The notes beneath the pieces were generated by a model, which was given only the letters and a program-made list of their open reading frames with translations, made no database searches and was not told the DNA's origin. Source: Apricaphanius iberus (taxonomy: Eukaryota; Chordata; Actinopteri; Cyprinodontiformes; Aphaniidae). Taken from it: a stretch of DNA of 64,000 nt. Within the stretch, counting starts at the first letter, position 1. Every line of letters starts with the position of its first letter. A program made the position numbers and the translations under genes. Of the stretch, positions 46,725 through 61,460 are shown in pieces. Location of the stretch: positions 2,356,001-2,420,000 of the forward strand of contig JAPXFQ010000166.1 in the NCBI GenBank assembly GCA_028564705.1, in the 5' to 3' direction.

Positions 46725-49700
46725 TGGATTTTAGCTCATGAAAAGTCCAGCTGGAAAATGAAAAAAGCTTCATAAAGCATTTCATTACTTGAAATATCTG
46801 GCTCTTTACACTTATTTTAGACTCTAGGACCCTCATTTACAAGTCAAATGGGAAATTTGAGAAAGGCAACAACTATTGTATATGTCTGGGTTACAGTATG
46901 TCTGTGTGCCGTGGGTCTTGAGAAACTTACTCTAGCTACAATCCATGGCGAGTGAATTCCTCCAAACTCGTGAATGGCATTTGATTCATAATAATCTCAA
47001 CAAAACTCTTATATTTGTTTTTAGTGCATATTTTCCTACCACACTTTTTCCTTCCACTCAACCTTCCATTAAAATGATTGGAAATGTATATGTGTATACA
47101 AGCAGCTTCTTTGCTTTTGTGGAGATAACACATTGGACAACCATCAAGTTTGCAGTCTTCCCCCAACTCTGATGGTTTAAAGCATCTCCATATTAAAAAA
47201 GTATTTTTCATTGGTCTTATGTAATATAAAAACTGAATTTTAATTAGTTGATAGACATAATCATCTAAAGTTGCATAAAAGGAACTTAAATTGCATAAAA
47301 GGAACAAATCCCTATAGTAGTTTCATTTTTTAAGACTACTTTAAAAAGGAGAAATTAAATAAATGATTAAAATGTCCACAAAATGTGAACCCTGAAAAAC
47401 AGTGTGAAAGCCTTATACTTGTTCAGTTCCCAACGTAAAAATAAAATTTGTCTATTTGCTTTTTTTTCCCCTTTTGTACTGGTTATCAAAACAGATAAAA
47501 ATGCACACAATTTTGTAATGTTGGGAACATCTATTTGTAAGCACAAACAACACCCACACAAATCCACGCCCCACACCCAAACGTCCTGTGCAAATATGAG
47601 CAAAGTCAATTTTAGCCGAGGATGGTGATGCTCTGTCTGATATTGTAGTGGCCATGCTCTGTTTGTATGTGTTGTGAATGTGAGCGGATCCATCCAGCCA
47701 GGAGAGCTAGGAGCTGGAATGGAGAATGGGGGGGGGGGGTTTGCTGGATGGACCAAGCGTTTCTTTGAAGTCTGGATTCCAATTAAACCCCTGACTGAGT
47801 TCTAAGCACACAAGAAAAATGACTGAGGTGCATGACATGGCCAGGTCCCCTCGTTCAGCCAAGCCTCTCCATTTTAGCCCCTTTGTCTCCCTGCAGCCCC
47901 TAATATTTATGATCACCTCTCCTGATATATCCCCAACAAACGATCCTACCATCCAACAGAAAAAAAATGACAAAAAATGCAGAGATAAAATTGATGGGAT
48001 TAAGAAAAAGGGACTCATACCTACATGAAGAATACAAAGAAGAGAATACAAATAACCAATACAGTAGATTAAAAATGCAAAATCTGCCTTATTTTTTCCA
48101 CAATAAATCTAAATATTGACATTAATTCCTTTGGTTCTGTTTAAAACATTCCCATAAGAACTTATATTTACAAAGGTGGAAAGGTGTCAGGCAGGATAAA
48201 AAACTGTATAAAGATCAAACATACTGAACTGTCTAACAAATGCAGACAGGCCTATTAAAAGGTGCATTTCATGACAGTAAAAAAACTAATTCCTCTGTCA
48301 AAATTACACCCCAAGTAGTTTTCTGCAATAGAAGATGCCATTGAAATCTTCCTGTTTTGACAAGAGATTTCTAGAAAAATATGCAGATGTTTTACTTGGA
48401 GAAACAAAATAATTTCACACAAAGTGCTTCACCTGCAGTCATGTGCAGTAATGTTTGGTGTCATCGGTTTGCTTCTGACAGTGAAAACACATGATATATG
48501 GAAGGTTACTCCAGCACAATGCCAATTTAGCTTTGAAAACTTCACAAAACATCTTTACAAAACCTGGAATCAGGCTGCCATTCCGCACAGTTTTGTTTTC
48601 TCTTGAAAAGTGGTGGTAAAACAGTGAAGGTGCACCCTTGCTGGGGGACATGTTTTTGTTGAAAGTGAATGGAGAAAAATGTTGGATTTCAGAGGTATCA
48701 CTCCTGCAAGGTAACCGCAGGCAATTCATACAGTACCCGGCACTATGTCTACAACACTCCGCAGTTTTTCTGTTTTTATTTCTGCACCTTTCATACATGA
48801 ATTCTATTCACCCGCACACTCTGAACAACACACAGTAGGTAACGATACATACTCCATAATTCATATAGCATTGAATTTCATTTCCTTTGCTCTTAAAACT
48901 AAGAAAGAGAAAGAAACACTGCACACACCTTCCCCTCACACCGCACAAGCAATGCAGTACAAAGAGCATAAGCACGGGTGTGTATTGCTTCTTTCCAAAC
49001 TAAGTAGTCAAACACCTAACAAATCAAATGCACAAACTAAACACACAAACATGCTCTGGAATAAAATATTGAAAAGTGACACAGACACCTGGTCAAATGC
49101 TCATATAATTCCCAAAGGAACCACCCTGAATAAACCACTTCCTCCCAGGAAAAAGAAGAAAAACAGAAAAAGGAAAAAATTGGAGGTAGCAGATTTGAGC
49201 AGGAAGATGGGGTTTTGTGTGATGTTGGATCCAGAGTTGGAACGAAGCAGGAAGGGGTTAAGACCGTGAGCCGGCAACCTTTTATCACACCGGAGGAAGA
49301 CAGGGAGCTGAGAGGCGCAGAATGGTAAATATTTCAAGATGATGGGTGACATAAACAAAAGGTTTACTCTCATTCCCACTTTTTAAGTTGCGAAATTTGA
49401 GACTGGTAATTCATAACAGCGCTTCCTGCTGACACAATAGCACAGCGCTGAAGAACAAACCACCGCAACTCAACGTAGAAATTTAAATATCTCCTTCACG
49501 AATAGATTGGTTTCCTCTACCAAAGTTAAAGTAGGCCCTTTTTTCCCCATTGAGAACTTTTAAAAAATTAACCACACATTAAAGATTTTAGAAATTATTA
49601 ATATATCTTTAAAAGACTTAATTAACTTAATATGTTTTATTTAGAATTTTTGTGCTAAGTTTAAATAAATGACCTCCATCTACCAGGGACACTGCTCTTG

Positions 49701-51540
49701 GCCTCAGCTTCATGACAGAGAGCAGTCTGTCAGTGCGCCTGTGAAAGCCAGATAACCCTTTGATGGAGAGTACCGGTGGTTACTCTTGTCTGTACTCTCC
49801 ACCTTCCCCTTCCAGCACATATGAAGATTTATTGAAGGAGAGGGCCGAGCAGCGGGGGCCTGCGCTAACATGGCAGGCCACGATGGCAACAGGAAAGGAG
49901 GCAGGAAGAACAGAGGCAGGAGGCAGACACACTAGGGGGTGATGGGAGCTACTCTGACCTGCCTGCAGAGGACATGGTGCTCAGGTATCGGCGCCATGAT
50001 TATCTGGCTTTTCGAGCAGGACAAATAATCAAAGAGCTGCTCTGTCTCCACTCAAACAAAGGATCGACAACAAACACAAAAAAGCGTGTTGAAGACGATG
50101 CGGAAAGCCGCTTCAAATACTTCTGAGTATGGTTAGGTTGATCTTCTGTAGATACCATTTATTAAAAATAAATATCAATGCTAAATTGGGTTTTGATAAA
50201 AAAAATAAAAAATGATCTAACATTTATCAGCAAAGGCTTTGTGTAGCTAAACAGCTTCCTTAAAATACTCTGAGAACCTTTGCAACATTAAATTGAGAGG
50301 ATATTTTGTTTAAAATAATACACAGATTACTGGACATTACTATACAAAAGATTTATTATATGACATATGAACATATGGTCATTTAACTACCCAGAGATGC
50401 TATGCACAGATACATCTACATCAAATAAGAGTCTAATCTGCTATTAATCATCTTTAGTTTTGACCCATGTTTTACTGCATATGATCTCATGTACTCTCGT
50501 CAAGAGCTGACATAAATTCTTGCAGCATATGGCTTTCAAATACAGCCTATATGGCAAATTGTTGCTAAGACAGACGGAAGCAAAGCAAAAGGAGATAAGA
50601 AGAGGGAGAAACACAGAAAGAAAGTGCCAGAGAATGCACACTGCCGACACATAGTGCCCTCTTCTGCTTGCAAGCTGTATGATACAGTTTTCTTGATTTT
50701 GATCAGATACAAAAAGTCCAAATCCACCTGCCAATGAACAAAAGCGCTTGTTTTTCCCTTTCTACTTCTTCAGATACATGTTTATTTAAGTTTGTGTGTA
50801 ATATTAGAAAAGATAACTTAATCAAGTGTTACAGCAAGAACTTTAACACATAAGCCACATTTGACACTAAATACACAAATGAATGTTAAACAGATGTTTG
50901 TATTCTTTTAGCTGTGGAAGTCTTGTTAAAAACAACAGTTATACACACGTTTGAAATTATGACATACAGGAGAGGCTTCCTCTGGTACCCTATTCCAAGA
51001 CTGATCAATGGATGGATGGACAAATTGAGAGGTATTTTTTTATATGTATATTTTTTACAATGTACAACACAATTTTTGTAGTGTAATTTGTGTGGCATAT
51101 TTTTTCCCTAAATTTAACCATTGTTTTTTATTAATGTTTTTAATCTATCGTATTCCTAGTGTCCAAAAGCTATTCATAATTTTCCTTGCTGTTTTTTTTT
51201 TCCAAAAAGAAACTCTATATCTAAAAATAAAAAAAAAACAGTTGCATCCACTGTAGGATAATACTTTCTCAGGTTTAATCACAGAGTATTTTAAATTCTA
51301 AACTGATGAATTATTGCAGTCTAGATTAATTTAAAAGTTGTAAAATAGCCTTTTGATTTAGTACTGAACTAGACACCAAATTCCATGCGATTAATCAATG
51401 TCCAGCTTTATCTTCTTATTGTGCTGACACCAACAAAGGGACTGCTCAGTTCTCATTGACTGGGTTTAGAAATAAGCTGAAGAAAGTGTTTGGATGTAAC
51501 TAACTGATTTAGAATTTTTATTTAATTTTTTTCTTAGTAG
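46725..51540. other. Non-coding DNA
   Basis: No gene recognised. The plus-strand 174-codon frame at 48745-49269 is Lys/Thr/His-rich without a domain. The patch 49680-50110 is GC-richer and free of repeat signs, a possible conserved element. A short (GGAT)3 lies near 51010. Confidence 0.4.
47728..47739 (+). repeat. G12 homopolymer
   Basis: Twelve consecutive G. Confidence 0.95.
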
Positions 51541-51845
51541 TGAGGCTACCATCAGTTGGTGGGCTGTGGTCCCGAAACCAGTGGGTTGCCGGATGAACTC
51601 CTGCTTCTTTCATCCCAGCCCTTGTGTCCCTTGGGGAACACACTTCACCCGCCTTGCCTGCTGGTGGTGGTCAGAAGGCCCAGTGCCTCCTGTGTGTATG
51701 CCAGTCTCTGTCAGCGTGCCTGAGGGCAGCTGTGGCAACTATGTTGCTCCCCACCACAAGTGTGTGAATGTGTGTGTGAATGGCTAAAGCCAGTGTAAAG
51801 TGCTTTGTGGTCGTCTGTCTAAAAAAGTGCTATACAAATGCAGGC
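51541..51845 (+). repeat. tRNA-derived SINE, fairly complete
   Basis: It shows a tRNA-like head ('gtgggttgccggatgaactcc', worn B box), the conserved centre 'gtcccttggggaacacacttcaccc' (51626-51650), 'gccttgcctgctggtggtggtcag', 'gggcagctgtggcaactatgt', 'gtgtgtgaatgtgtgtgtgaatgg' and the LINE-type tail 'taaagtgctttgtgg..aaaaagtgctatacaaatgcagg'. It is the same family as 41434-41690. Confidence 0.8.
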
Positions 51846-53693
51846 TGTTTGTGCTTCCGCTGAGGCTGTGCAGGTGGAGAGGCATATCATCCATACTTCT
51901 GTTACTTCTGTTTTTGACCATTCTTTGAGCTTGAAATACTTTCAAGGATGAATATTCTTTGCTTTGGAAAAAAAATTGTTATGGTGCAGGGCGAAAAGAA
52001 ATGGAAAACACAAAGCTTTTGAATTTCCTGGGCTTATTACAAGAAAATAACATGTATTGTGTGTTCCAGTGTGTGCATACAAAGAAAGAATGCACTTGCC
52101 CTTGCAGCGATGTTTTACAGCCAAGTTTGATGTAACTGTACACGTGGTCTTATTCTACAAAATGTTTAATCTGCTTACAAAATAACAATGGCAACAAGCT
52201 TTATAGGTGCCGTAAAAAAACAACCAACTTTTCAACCCACATTTGATCTGGTTTTATAACAATAAAAAAAGATCCATAGAGCAATGATCACTTTTGGAGG
52301 CTTTTGATTTATTCACTGTCATTAAACCAAACAAGACAGACAACCAGGTAGGGAGGCAGAACAAGGTAGGGAGAAGCAGAGGAGCAAGACCCCAGAATTT
52401 GAGCCCCTTCAGGTCGACTTAAAACCTTGTACCCCCACCCTCTTTCCACCTGCTCCTCTCTGAGTGGAGCAGAAGTGGAGAGGAGCCAAGGACACATGCT
52501 GTGTGCCATCCCTCTTTCACATCCCCAGTCCTCCTCTGATACCTCCTCCATTATTCATATTAAAATACAGAGTGATGTAAAGATGAATAATAAATACAAT
52601 CAACACAAAACAAAAGCTGGAAGACCAGTGCTGCCATGGTGGTCACTTTATGGAATTTTTTTTTTGTCTATTCATGCAATTTTAGGACAAAAACAGTTAG
52701 ATTTCAGTTTCAACACTCTTCCTAGAGATCTTACTTGAATTTACTTTTTACTTTAACATCTTGAAATATATAAAGCACCGCTAACCCGACCTCAGAAGAT
52801 GTGTTGTAGAAGAAAAGCGATCCCCGAGTGGTTCATCTTTGATACTTCAAAGCTACAGTAGCTGTCTGAAATACATAAACAAACTTACTGTAGGAGATCT
52901 TCACACTATTCAGCTAACACAAAACATTCAGCTAAAGCTGTGATACAGGCCAGAACCTTTCATGACAAAGATAGTGAGAATGATCATATAAAGGTTGAAC
53001 TGCTGTGCCATAACAGTTTCCTGGAGTTTAGAGTCTTATGAAAAGAGTTTATTGCGGTCAGACACTGTGTAGTCAGTTTTTTTCTAACGCAAAGAATTAA
53101 ACGGGATCACACTTCATAAACATTTTTTTTTTGCAAAATCTAAGAATGAGAGACAGAAACATTCAAGGGAAAAGTCTATCAGATTTCAGCCCAGTGTGCC
53201 TCTTTTAGGATGATTAGATAAGTGCCTTTATCTTCTAAATGTGTTTCTTAAAAATGCTGTGCTTTATTTCTCGCACTCTAGATGTCATGAATCACAAACG
53301 TCCTTGATGTTTGCTCGGTGATTAACATTACAAAAATTCCCCATGCAGTGCTTCACAATTAATATGAGTCCGACACACTGTCTGTCTGACTGAATATCTA
53401 ATACAAAAACATAATGGGTGAGGATTGCATTTTGTTTTCAATGTTTTGCTCAAGCGGAGCAATGCTGTCATGCCTGCTTTTTTTTCTGAATGTCAGACAA
53501 AAAAAGAGAGAAGAGATGGAGAGGGAAGGATCCTGGAAGATGGGGGGAGGAAAAGGAGGAGAGATGGAGGAGCCGCTGACATGCACTTGTCTCCAATCTC
53601 TTCGAATCCATTGCACAATTCATCTGCTTTGTCTCTTCTGCCACGGCTGAGGACAATCAGACCAGACGCCCATTAGATTCCTCATACTGCCTA

Positions 53694-53703
53694 CCCCCCC
53701 CCC
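53694..53703 (+). repeat. C10 homopolymer
   Basis: Ten consecutive C, followed 30 bases later by a CA repeat. Confidence 0.95.
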
Positions 53704-53733
53704 GCCCCATATATCCCCACCTTACCCACTCTG

Positions 53734-53751
53734 ACACACACACACACACAC
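53734..53751 (+). repeat. (AC)9 microsatellite
   Basis: Nine perfect AC units. Confidence 0.95.
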
Positions 53752-56700
53752 CCCAAACACATTTTTTTAATGTGACATGCTGACTGAAGGAGAGGCAATG
53801 CAATTCACGAGCCTCCCCAAACGGGGAAATGTCAGGAAGAGAACCTAGATCAAAACCAGGTTGTCATGGAGATACAGCAGAGTCCAGAAATTACAGAGTT
53901 GCACGAAGAAACTGAGATACAGTATAAACTGTCAAGCTTTATGCACACCCCAAGAAAAACATGTGTTTTGTGGATTTTTAGTCATACAACATGTATGGAA
54001 AAGCAACTTGTTCATTTTGAAAAAAATATGTTTGTAAAATGTTTAAGGACTCCAGGAACGACAGTGAAAATTGTTGCATCAATTAAAAACTAATTTTCTA
54101 ATTTTATTTATAACTATATTTTCATTTTTTTGCAAATTTGGTAAATAAATATTTGCTTAGAAGAAAAAAATTATTTCCAAAGCCGATTTATTTCAAATGA
54201 GAAATTTGATCACAAAATAAACATACTGATTACAAATTACAAAAGACAGGATGTAAAAAAAAATTACATTTTGAAAAAACAATAACATTTTCCTGTAAAG
54301 GAAGTGGACAACCATTTTCTCTATTTAATATCTTAGCCCTCATAGTGAAAAAGTCTTCTCAATGAAAATAAACCAAAAATAATTATTGACAGAAAAATTG
54401 ACTCCATTGCTTGGCAGAGCTCTCTAAATGCTTCAGGGAAATTCGACAACTATGTCATGTGACCATGGTGTCCATCCACAGTAACCATTCCTCAGCCAAT
54501 AGTGTTATCAGACACTGTTCCTGGAATGCTTGGCATTTCAACGATCTTTCCCCACAACAAAAATATAAAAAAGGGAGAAAGAGTGATGGAAGTAAGAGGA
54601 TAAAAAAAAATGTGCTCCTTCACCCTTCTTGTTTAGAAAGATGCCAGTACTTAGCTTCGGCTTTTTTAACCGAACTAGACCGGCTCTTCCCTATAGTGCA
54701 AGAGGATCTTCCATCCCAACAGCTATATTAATACACCACCAGGCCTAGCTAGGGTCATTTTATTGAGGTTATTCAGCTCTGTGTAACATAAAAAAGAGAA
54801 CATCTGGGGATATTAATGGTAAATGTGGCATGGTTACTGATTTAATACCCTTTCTCTGCCCTCCCTTTTTCTTTGTTTGGCCAGAGGAGCTGAAGGCTTA
54901 GGGATAAAGGTACTGCTCAAATCATGAGACAGGGATAAAGCCAGGAAGAGATAGCAAGCTCTGACCCAACGACAGAGCAGTGGATAATTAAAACACCCAG
55001 GGCCCCCGAACTGCCCTCATCCATCTCTTTTTCCTTTTTCTATGTTTTTTCTCCTTTGCTCACACGCTCACCCTCTCTTTCCATCCAAGAAAACTCTCTC
55101 TCTCTCCCTTTCTTTCACTCAGCCACATCTATCGGTAACAAGCCATTCAAGCAAACCATATTTAGAAAATATGGACTTTCTAATAGTGAGATCCACCAAT
55201 GAATGACCCCCGTTAGGAAAATCCCTCCCACTTACTCAGTATGATCATTTGTACATTTTTAAGCATCACAAATGATTCTTGTTTTTATCCGATTACTCCC
55301 AGACAGTCTGCCTCCAGTGTCTCATATAAAAACATAAAGAATGGGAACAAACTGGCTCACAAGCATATAGCCTGTTAAATGTACAAAATGCAGCTTCGCT
55401 TTTTCTTCTAATAATATTCCAAAAGGATGTTATTATTTATCAAATGTTGTAAATAAATAATTTGGCTTTTCAACTACAGCTCTGCATTTGATATTTCATT
55501 CCCAGAATAACACTGATTTAAAATGAACAGAGATTAAATTAGCCCTAATCTATAAGAAAGGCAAGTGAGCCACAGTGAAGATCAGAAAGATTATGTACAT
55601 CAACATAAAGAAAAAACAAGCCCTGTGGATATCTGTACATCATTTATGTTTATAGCAACCAGGCAGAAGATGGGGCACATGAAGCCGAAGTGCTTGTGTG
55701 CGCCTGTCTGCTTGTGTCAGGTGATCACAATGCTCCAACCTTCAATTTGCAGCTGCCAGCCACACTGATGGGCAGGCCACACTGCCCTCTCTTGGCAGCT
55801 CAATGACATTGCTGTTGAGTTTATATAAAACAACAATTAGATTCCCTATTTTAATGTCATCTTCCATCTTTTATTACTCATCCATTTTATGTTTTCTCCA
55901 TAACCAGTTCTTGTTACTTCTTAATGATGTAGCCTTACAAGTATTTCCTTTGCTTTTATGTTGATTGAGTGTGAGTGACTGAATGTACTGGTTAACTCAA
56001 AGCCGGCTCCATATGTCATTTGTGTGGTTGCTGACCAAAACCTAACAGTATCCTATGGACCGCGTGTGAATGAGGATGTGTGAAAGCCGGGATATGGCTG
56101 GGGGAACAGCAGGCTCAAAAGGGACCCCCACACATAGCCCAGACTGAAGTCATTACCAGCGAAGCTTTGATTTCCACATGCAAAAACCTCAGGTTGAAGT
56201 CCAATGTGTCGTTCCCTCAGAGCACAGCTTCTACTAAGTGTGTTCATGTGGTTTTGGCTGTCTGGCTTTGGGAGCAGTTTCGGAAAGACAGAGGGCAAAG
56301 TGCTAGCACTGATGAATTTTGAATGTGTTGAAGATGATTTATTAGAGCACTTAAAAGGTCTGCAGGATGTCCTTCACACATAGCTCACCCCTTAATAGAC
56401 CACAGTGTGAACTGATACTGTTGCCACTAACCATGATACTGTTTACAAAGTCAAAGATTTAGCTTTGATTTTCTAAGTTTACTATCTGAAATGAATCCAT
56501 GCTCTATTTGTCTATAGCAGGGGTGCAGCTAATATTTTCTGCATATCTGTGGTTTTATTAGGCTGCAGATAGAGCAGTCAGAAAAATAGTTAAAGGGCAT
56601 GAGGGGAAAAATATCACCTGCTGACTACTGTCCTGCATGGTCAAAGGCAAGCTTTGTCTGGGTTATTGTGTGACTTATTATGAGAGGGGTAAGCAAAATA

Positions 56701-59205
56701 ACTGCTCATTAAAACAGAACTCAATATGCAAATATTGACTACTAATGCAAAACATTACGATCCTCCCAATTTGAAACCAATATTCCTGTCTTCCCTAAGT
56801 AGATGCCACAAGTTAGCAAACTACTGTATTACAGGGAACAAACGTTTAATTCATGTCATGTCTGCTCATCTGAGGGAACATAATTTTATGCATATGTGTC
56901 CAAATTGGACAGAAAAAAATGGGGCAATTTTATAAAAAAAAACTTAGGCAAATAAAAGTCTGTTTGCTGGCAGAGAAGGGATGCTAATATTAAATGTAAA
57001 AATGTGTTGTGGTTTAGATCTGCTAATTAAAAGTGGCAACATTCTGCATTGGATGTAAGGTAGCAACAACAGGCAGGCTGAGTCTATAAATAAACCCATA
57101 TAGTAATCAAGACATGTCTCAAGATTTTGTTAAGAATATTATTTTTTAAGAGACGTTGCGACTAAAAAATAAATAAATACATTTTAAAAAGGCAGGATTC
57201 GACCGGCAGTTTTACCAGACTGTCAGGTTGAAGGGTAAGATCAATTTTCACAGACAAATTTGTGATTTTTGTATGCTGCCAGGGAGGAAATATCCCAGTC
57301 CTATCTTCTGTCTGCTAAACCCTGCAAGCTGGATTTGTGAGCTAAATTGTGTTGTCTGTAAAAAAAGAAATCTCTCCATCCATCCAAGTGCTGCCCAAAT
57401 TTTTTCAAAGGGTGGCGTTAAACACAGCGACGAAATAAACATGAGAGTCAGTTCACAAGCAGAAGAAGAACAAAAACCTCAACACTTGTTTTAAAGAAAT
57501 GCAGAAAGGACTACTCTTTTACCCACTTGGATAATTTTTCTCTTAGCAACAACAGAAAACCATGCATTGATATTCTGGTGAGAAATCACAAATTAAAAAA
57601 AATATATTTTCCTCTTTTCTGCAATGTCTGAATCAGCAATATACTGTGCATGTATGTCAAGGCCTCAGAATCCACAATCATTCATAAAGTACAAGCGGTT
57701 GTTCATGAATATATCAAATTATTTTACATTATTATTAGTAGTAGTAGCAGAATCACTGGTGGATTTAGTGTGCTTGTGTAAAATGACTTGTGCTACCTGC
57801 CACCAATTCAATATGCAGCAGCAGCACTGCTTGCCTGTACACCTGAATCCAGCGCAGGGTTAAAGTCAGCGACAACAGATCTAGCAGCTTTAGTCTCCAC
57901 AACAGCCAGCTTACACAGATAAGTGGGCCAGTATGGATAAGCCTTGCTGAAGAATTCTATTACAGTGCCAATTATCCTTTAGTAAATAATATTGGCATGT
58001 AGAGGAAGCTACTGGCAGGAAGTTAAAAAATCTGTTTCTTTGTTTCCTAAAATAAAATCTTTATTTACAGACCATGCATGGAGAGAAGAGCGATAAAAAA
58101 ACTACAAATCTGATTGAAGATGCTGCATCTCTAGATATCAATCACAACAAGTGGTCAGGGCCAAAGCAGGGCCTGAACGGCTGCTCCGTGGCGTGGCCTG
58201 AGCAGCCCCCTTACAGCCCATACACAGAAACTGGGACCTCTAATAGGGACAAATTGGCAATGTCTGTGCGGCCCGGTGCTGTGCGCTTGGAACTGGGAAT
58301 TGATAGTGATGCCTAATGATCCTCCTGGGTAGATCAATACCAATAATCCTCTTTCCCACCTATTCTCCTCATTGACGATAGAAAACATAGAGGAGCAGGG
58401 TAAAAACCCAGTAAATAGATGGGGCAAGGAGTTCAGGTCAAAGGGTGCTAACTTTTACTTTCGCAATCAGTGTATTACAGACACATTCACAAATTCGGAC
58501 AGTATTTTATTTTTTTTAAATTGCAACACTGAGGCAAATACAAGCTTTAGAATAAAAACTTACCTACACATATAAATGTGCCAGAGATTGCTCTAAATAC
58601 AATGATAATTACGAGAATCAAATCAAAACCACTTTGTTTTGATGCGCAGGATGGCCAATATTTATTTTTTCTTCATGCATGTATGAGTGTGTTCAATTTC
58701 ATTTGCCATGAGGGCCTAGTTTATATCAATTATTTGCAAAGCACTGGAACCACAGACTCCAAACAGCTGCATTGAAATGTGGTTTGTAACAAAGCAAATT
58801 TGTTCAGTAATACAATTACACCACAGCACCAACAAAAAAAATACAATGATATTATTTATATTCTTCTAAAATATTGGAAAATCATTTGTTTACAAAAGCA
58901 AATTCAATGTGTTGATGCTGTTTAACAATCAGAGAGTCTATCTTCATTCACAAAATACAGCTTTACTTAATTTAACCACATCATTATGCAGTTTAAAAAA
59001 TATTTATTTTACTTTATTCTTATTTTAATTGTCTGTTGTTTGAGAAATGTATCTCCTGTTTGCTAAACAAAGAGCAGTGATTAACAGGGTGGGAACAAAG
59101 CGAATTAATATTCTCCCAAAACCAAAAAGGACAAACTGGAAAGCCTGGGATATGTCCAGTACCAGGTTGAGGCAAAGCATACAGTCCCAGTGGACCTCCA
59201 TGTAC

Positions 59206-59225
59206 GTGTGTGTGTGTGTGTGTGT
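59206..59225 (+). repeat. (GT)10 microsatellite
   Basis: Ten perfect GT units; a looser GT-rich stretch lies at 59775-59822. Confidence 0.95.
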
Positions 59226-60639
59226 ATTGGTGTAAGCTCTGCAGTCATAAAGCCTTACATCATCCTGGTGCACCCTGTGGTCGGCAGCTGATTATTCCCA
59301 CCAAACACATCCATACACTTTATCCCAGCTGTCACAGTGCATACTCATTACCCTCTGCACCAGCCAGCTGAATCCACGCAGCCACGCCCGCCTGGACATG
59401 GCTCAGGGTCCATGCAGGGCAGTGCATTTATGCATAAAGTATCAAGGTATGTTTGAACAATGCTCATTGTTGATCAGCAGAGGAAATTAAAATATCTTAG
59501 AGACTACAAGTTAAAGCATTTTTTCGTGTGTGCAGAAAATACGTTTTGCCTATTATACAGCTATTTGAAAATCATTTTATTTTTTTACATAAATCTTTGA
59601 AGTCAGTATCATGTTGAAATTTTACCATGAATGAACCTTGACCACTGGTGTAATAGTAAATCATTTTTGAGAACAAAAATGTTTTGTTTTTTATTAATTA
59701 TAGTAAAAAACAAAACAATATTAAGGTAGCTAAAAGATTGAAAAAGTTAGAAAGCTAGATTTCTTTGGATCCATGCTTGTGTGTGTGGGTGTGGGTGCGT
59801 GTGCGTCTGTGTGTGTGTATGTTTGCACTTTGCCTATGGTGTCAAAGTTACAAACTCTTGCCTCTGTTGGACTGAAAATGATTCTCCAAGCTAGTTAAGC
59901 AATCTGAGTAAAGTCATGTGTTGCAAACATTTCTCTTTCATCCATGCTTTCAGTTCTTATCGTGATATTATTGTCTTGGGCACTGTATTTTTTGTGGCAA
60001 GGCTCCTATTGCGGTGAAACTCCAGCAGCCTGAATATATAATTTTGGTACCCTAAAAGTTTACTTATGAGACATATATTAGTAAATAATTATCTGCATTC
60101 CAAACAATCCATTGAAATAACAGTATTGCACACCCTGATATTGCCATCTCAGTATATTTATATAGTGATACTTTAAGTGTGTTTTAAATATTTTTGTTTT
60201 GAACTGAAAGGAAACACTGCTTCATCCATACATTACTCAGTGGTATCACCTATACACCTTTACGGCTGCTAAACATATTGATTTTAAATCTATATACTGA
60301 AAGTATGGAACTTTTTTTTTTAGGGGACAATTAAGTTCACTTTAATGAGTAAACGTTATGAGAAAAAGTTAAACAGGAGTGTTTTACAGTTGAGCATGCA
60401 AATATCCAGGTTTAGGGATATATATTTAAAAGATGAACACCCATACACTTTAGTAGAGACTGTGACATTCATGGAGCATGCATATTCTAAAAACTTCAAC
60501 AGGATTTAGGTCACTACAAACACAGAAGCAGCAGTAATGAAATTAAGTTAAAAATGTTACTTCAATAAGCATTTTTACAAGGCACTGCTTTTTTTCCCCA
60601 GTAGCCTAGTGCCCTTGCCTTGTACACAGCTAAGCGCAG
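59226..60639. other. Non-coding DNA
   Basis: Nothing recognised beyond GT-rich sequence near 59.8 kb. Confidence 0.45.
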
Positions 60640-60760
60640 AGCTTAAACAGGAGTATTTAATTCATTACATCATTATGTCATCTCATACTAATCTGTGCAG
60701 TGGCCTCCCCTGCTTTGACATGCAAATGGATTAGAAAAACGTCTGGGGAGGTAAGGGGAG
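60640..60760. promoter_or_regulatory. Possible enhancer with POU octamer next to OTX-type site
   Basis: A perfect octamer ATGCAAAT (60720-60727) is followed at once by GGATTA (60728-60733), the reverse of the TAATCC core bound by OTX/bicoid-type homeodomains. The flanks are balanced in composition. The adjacency is suggestive of a neural-type composite site, but single sites of this size occur by chance. Confidence 0.25.
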
Positions 60761-61383
60761 GGGGGATGGGGCAAAGCAACAATCATCACATCTTGTCATC
60801 GGGGTGAAAATATGCCCTTAAGCTACTCTACCATTACCCCCCTCCTGCCATGCCACCCCCATTTTCATTCTCTTTAAAAAGAAAAAAAATATATATTTTT
60901 CTCACTCTTTCCTTCTCTGACTCTGTTCTTTGCTGTCTATATCTTTGTCAGTGAATACACTACACAAAGCAGCGGCAAGATCACACCAAACGCCAGCATC
61001 TGTTGAGGATCAGGCTCCCTATGGAGAACACATAAACAGTAAAGCACGTGCCACGCGCTTGTGTCGAGCCCACTCCCATTTATACATGCCCCTCATCTGC
61101 ATATTTACCAAAAAGGCCCCTCTGACTTTCCCTTTATCAGCAAACCCCTCCCAACGGCCTCACCAGCACACGCCGGTTTGACTAAGGGAAAAGCAAGAGA
61201 GCTTGCAACGTGTGCCGGCTGGGAGCACACACTCACACCCAGATGATACGCAAACACACACAAATTCACAAAATCAATTTCTGCACTCTCTGTATACAAA
61301 TGTGCAATGCCAGAGTAAACAGAAATCAGAAGGGGAGTTAGTGAGATCTGGCTGATGCGAGCGCTGGCCATGCTCATCTATTT

Positions 61384-61460
61384 CCACCCCTCCTTCCGTC
61401 CTTCCCTCCAAACCCTCCCTCCCCTCCTCCTCCCCCTCTCGTCTCTCTCTCCTCTCATCA
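61384..61460 (+). repeat. Pyrimidine-rich tract
   Basis: Nearly all C/T, with irregular CCCTCC and CTCT words. Confidence 0.85.

Larger units (their letters stand above)
51846..59205. other. Non-coding DNA
   Basis: No gene or large repeat recognised over about 7.3 kb. Parts of balanced composition at 53500-53690, 54830-55130, 56040-56300 and 58070-58330 could hold conserved non-coding sequence. The open frames are short and without domains. Confidence 0.4.

Noticed and set aside
48745..49269. 174-codon open frame on the plus strand
   Set aside because: The longest frame in the window, but Lys/Thr/His-rich with A-rich codons and no recognisable domain.
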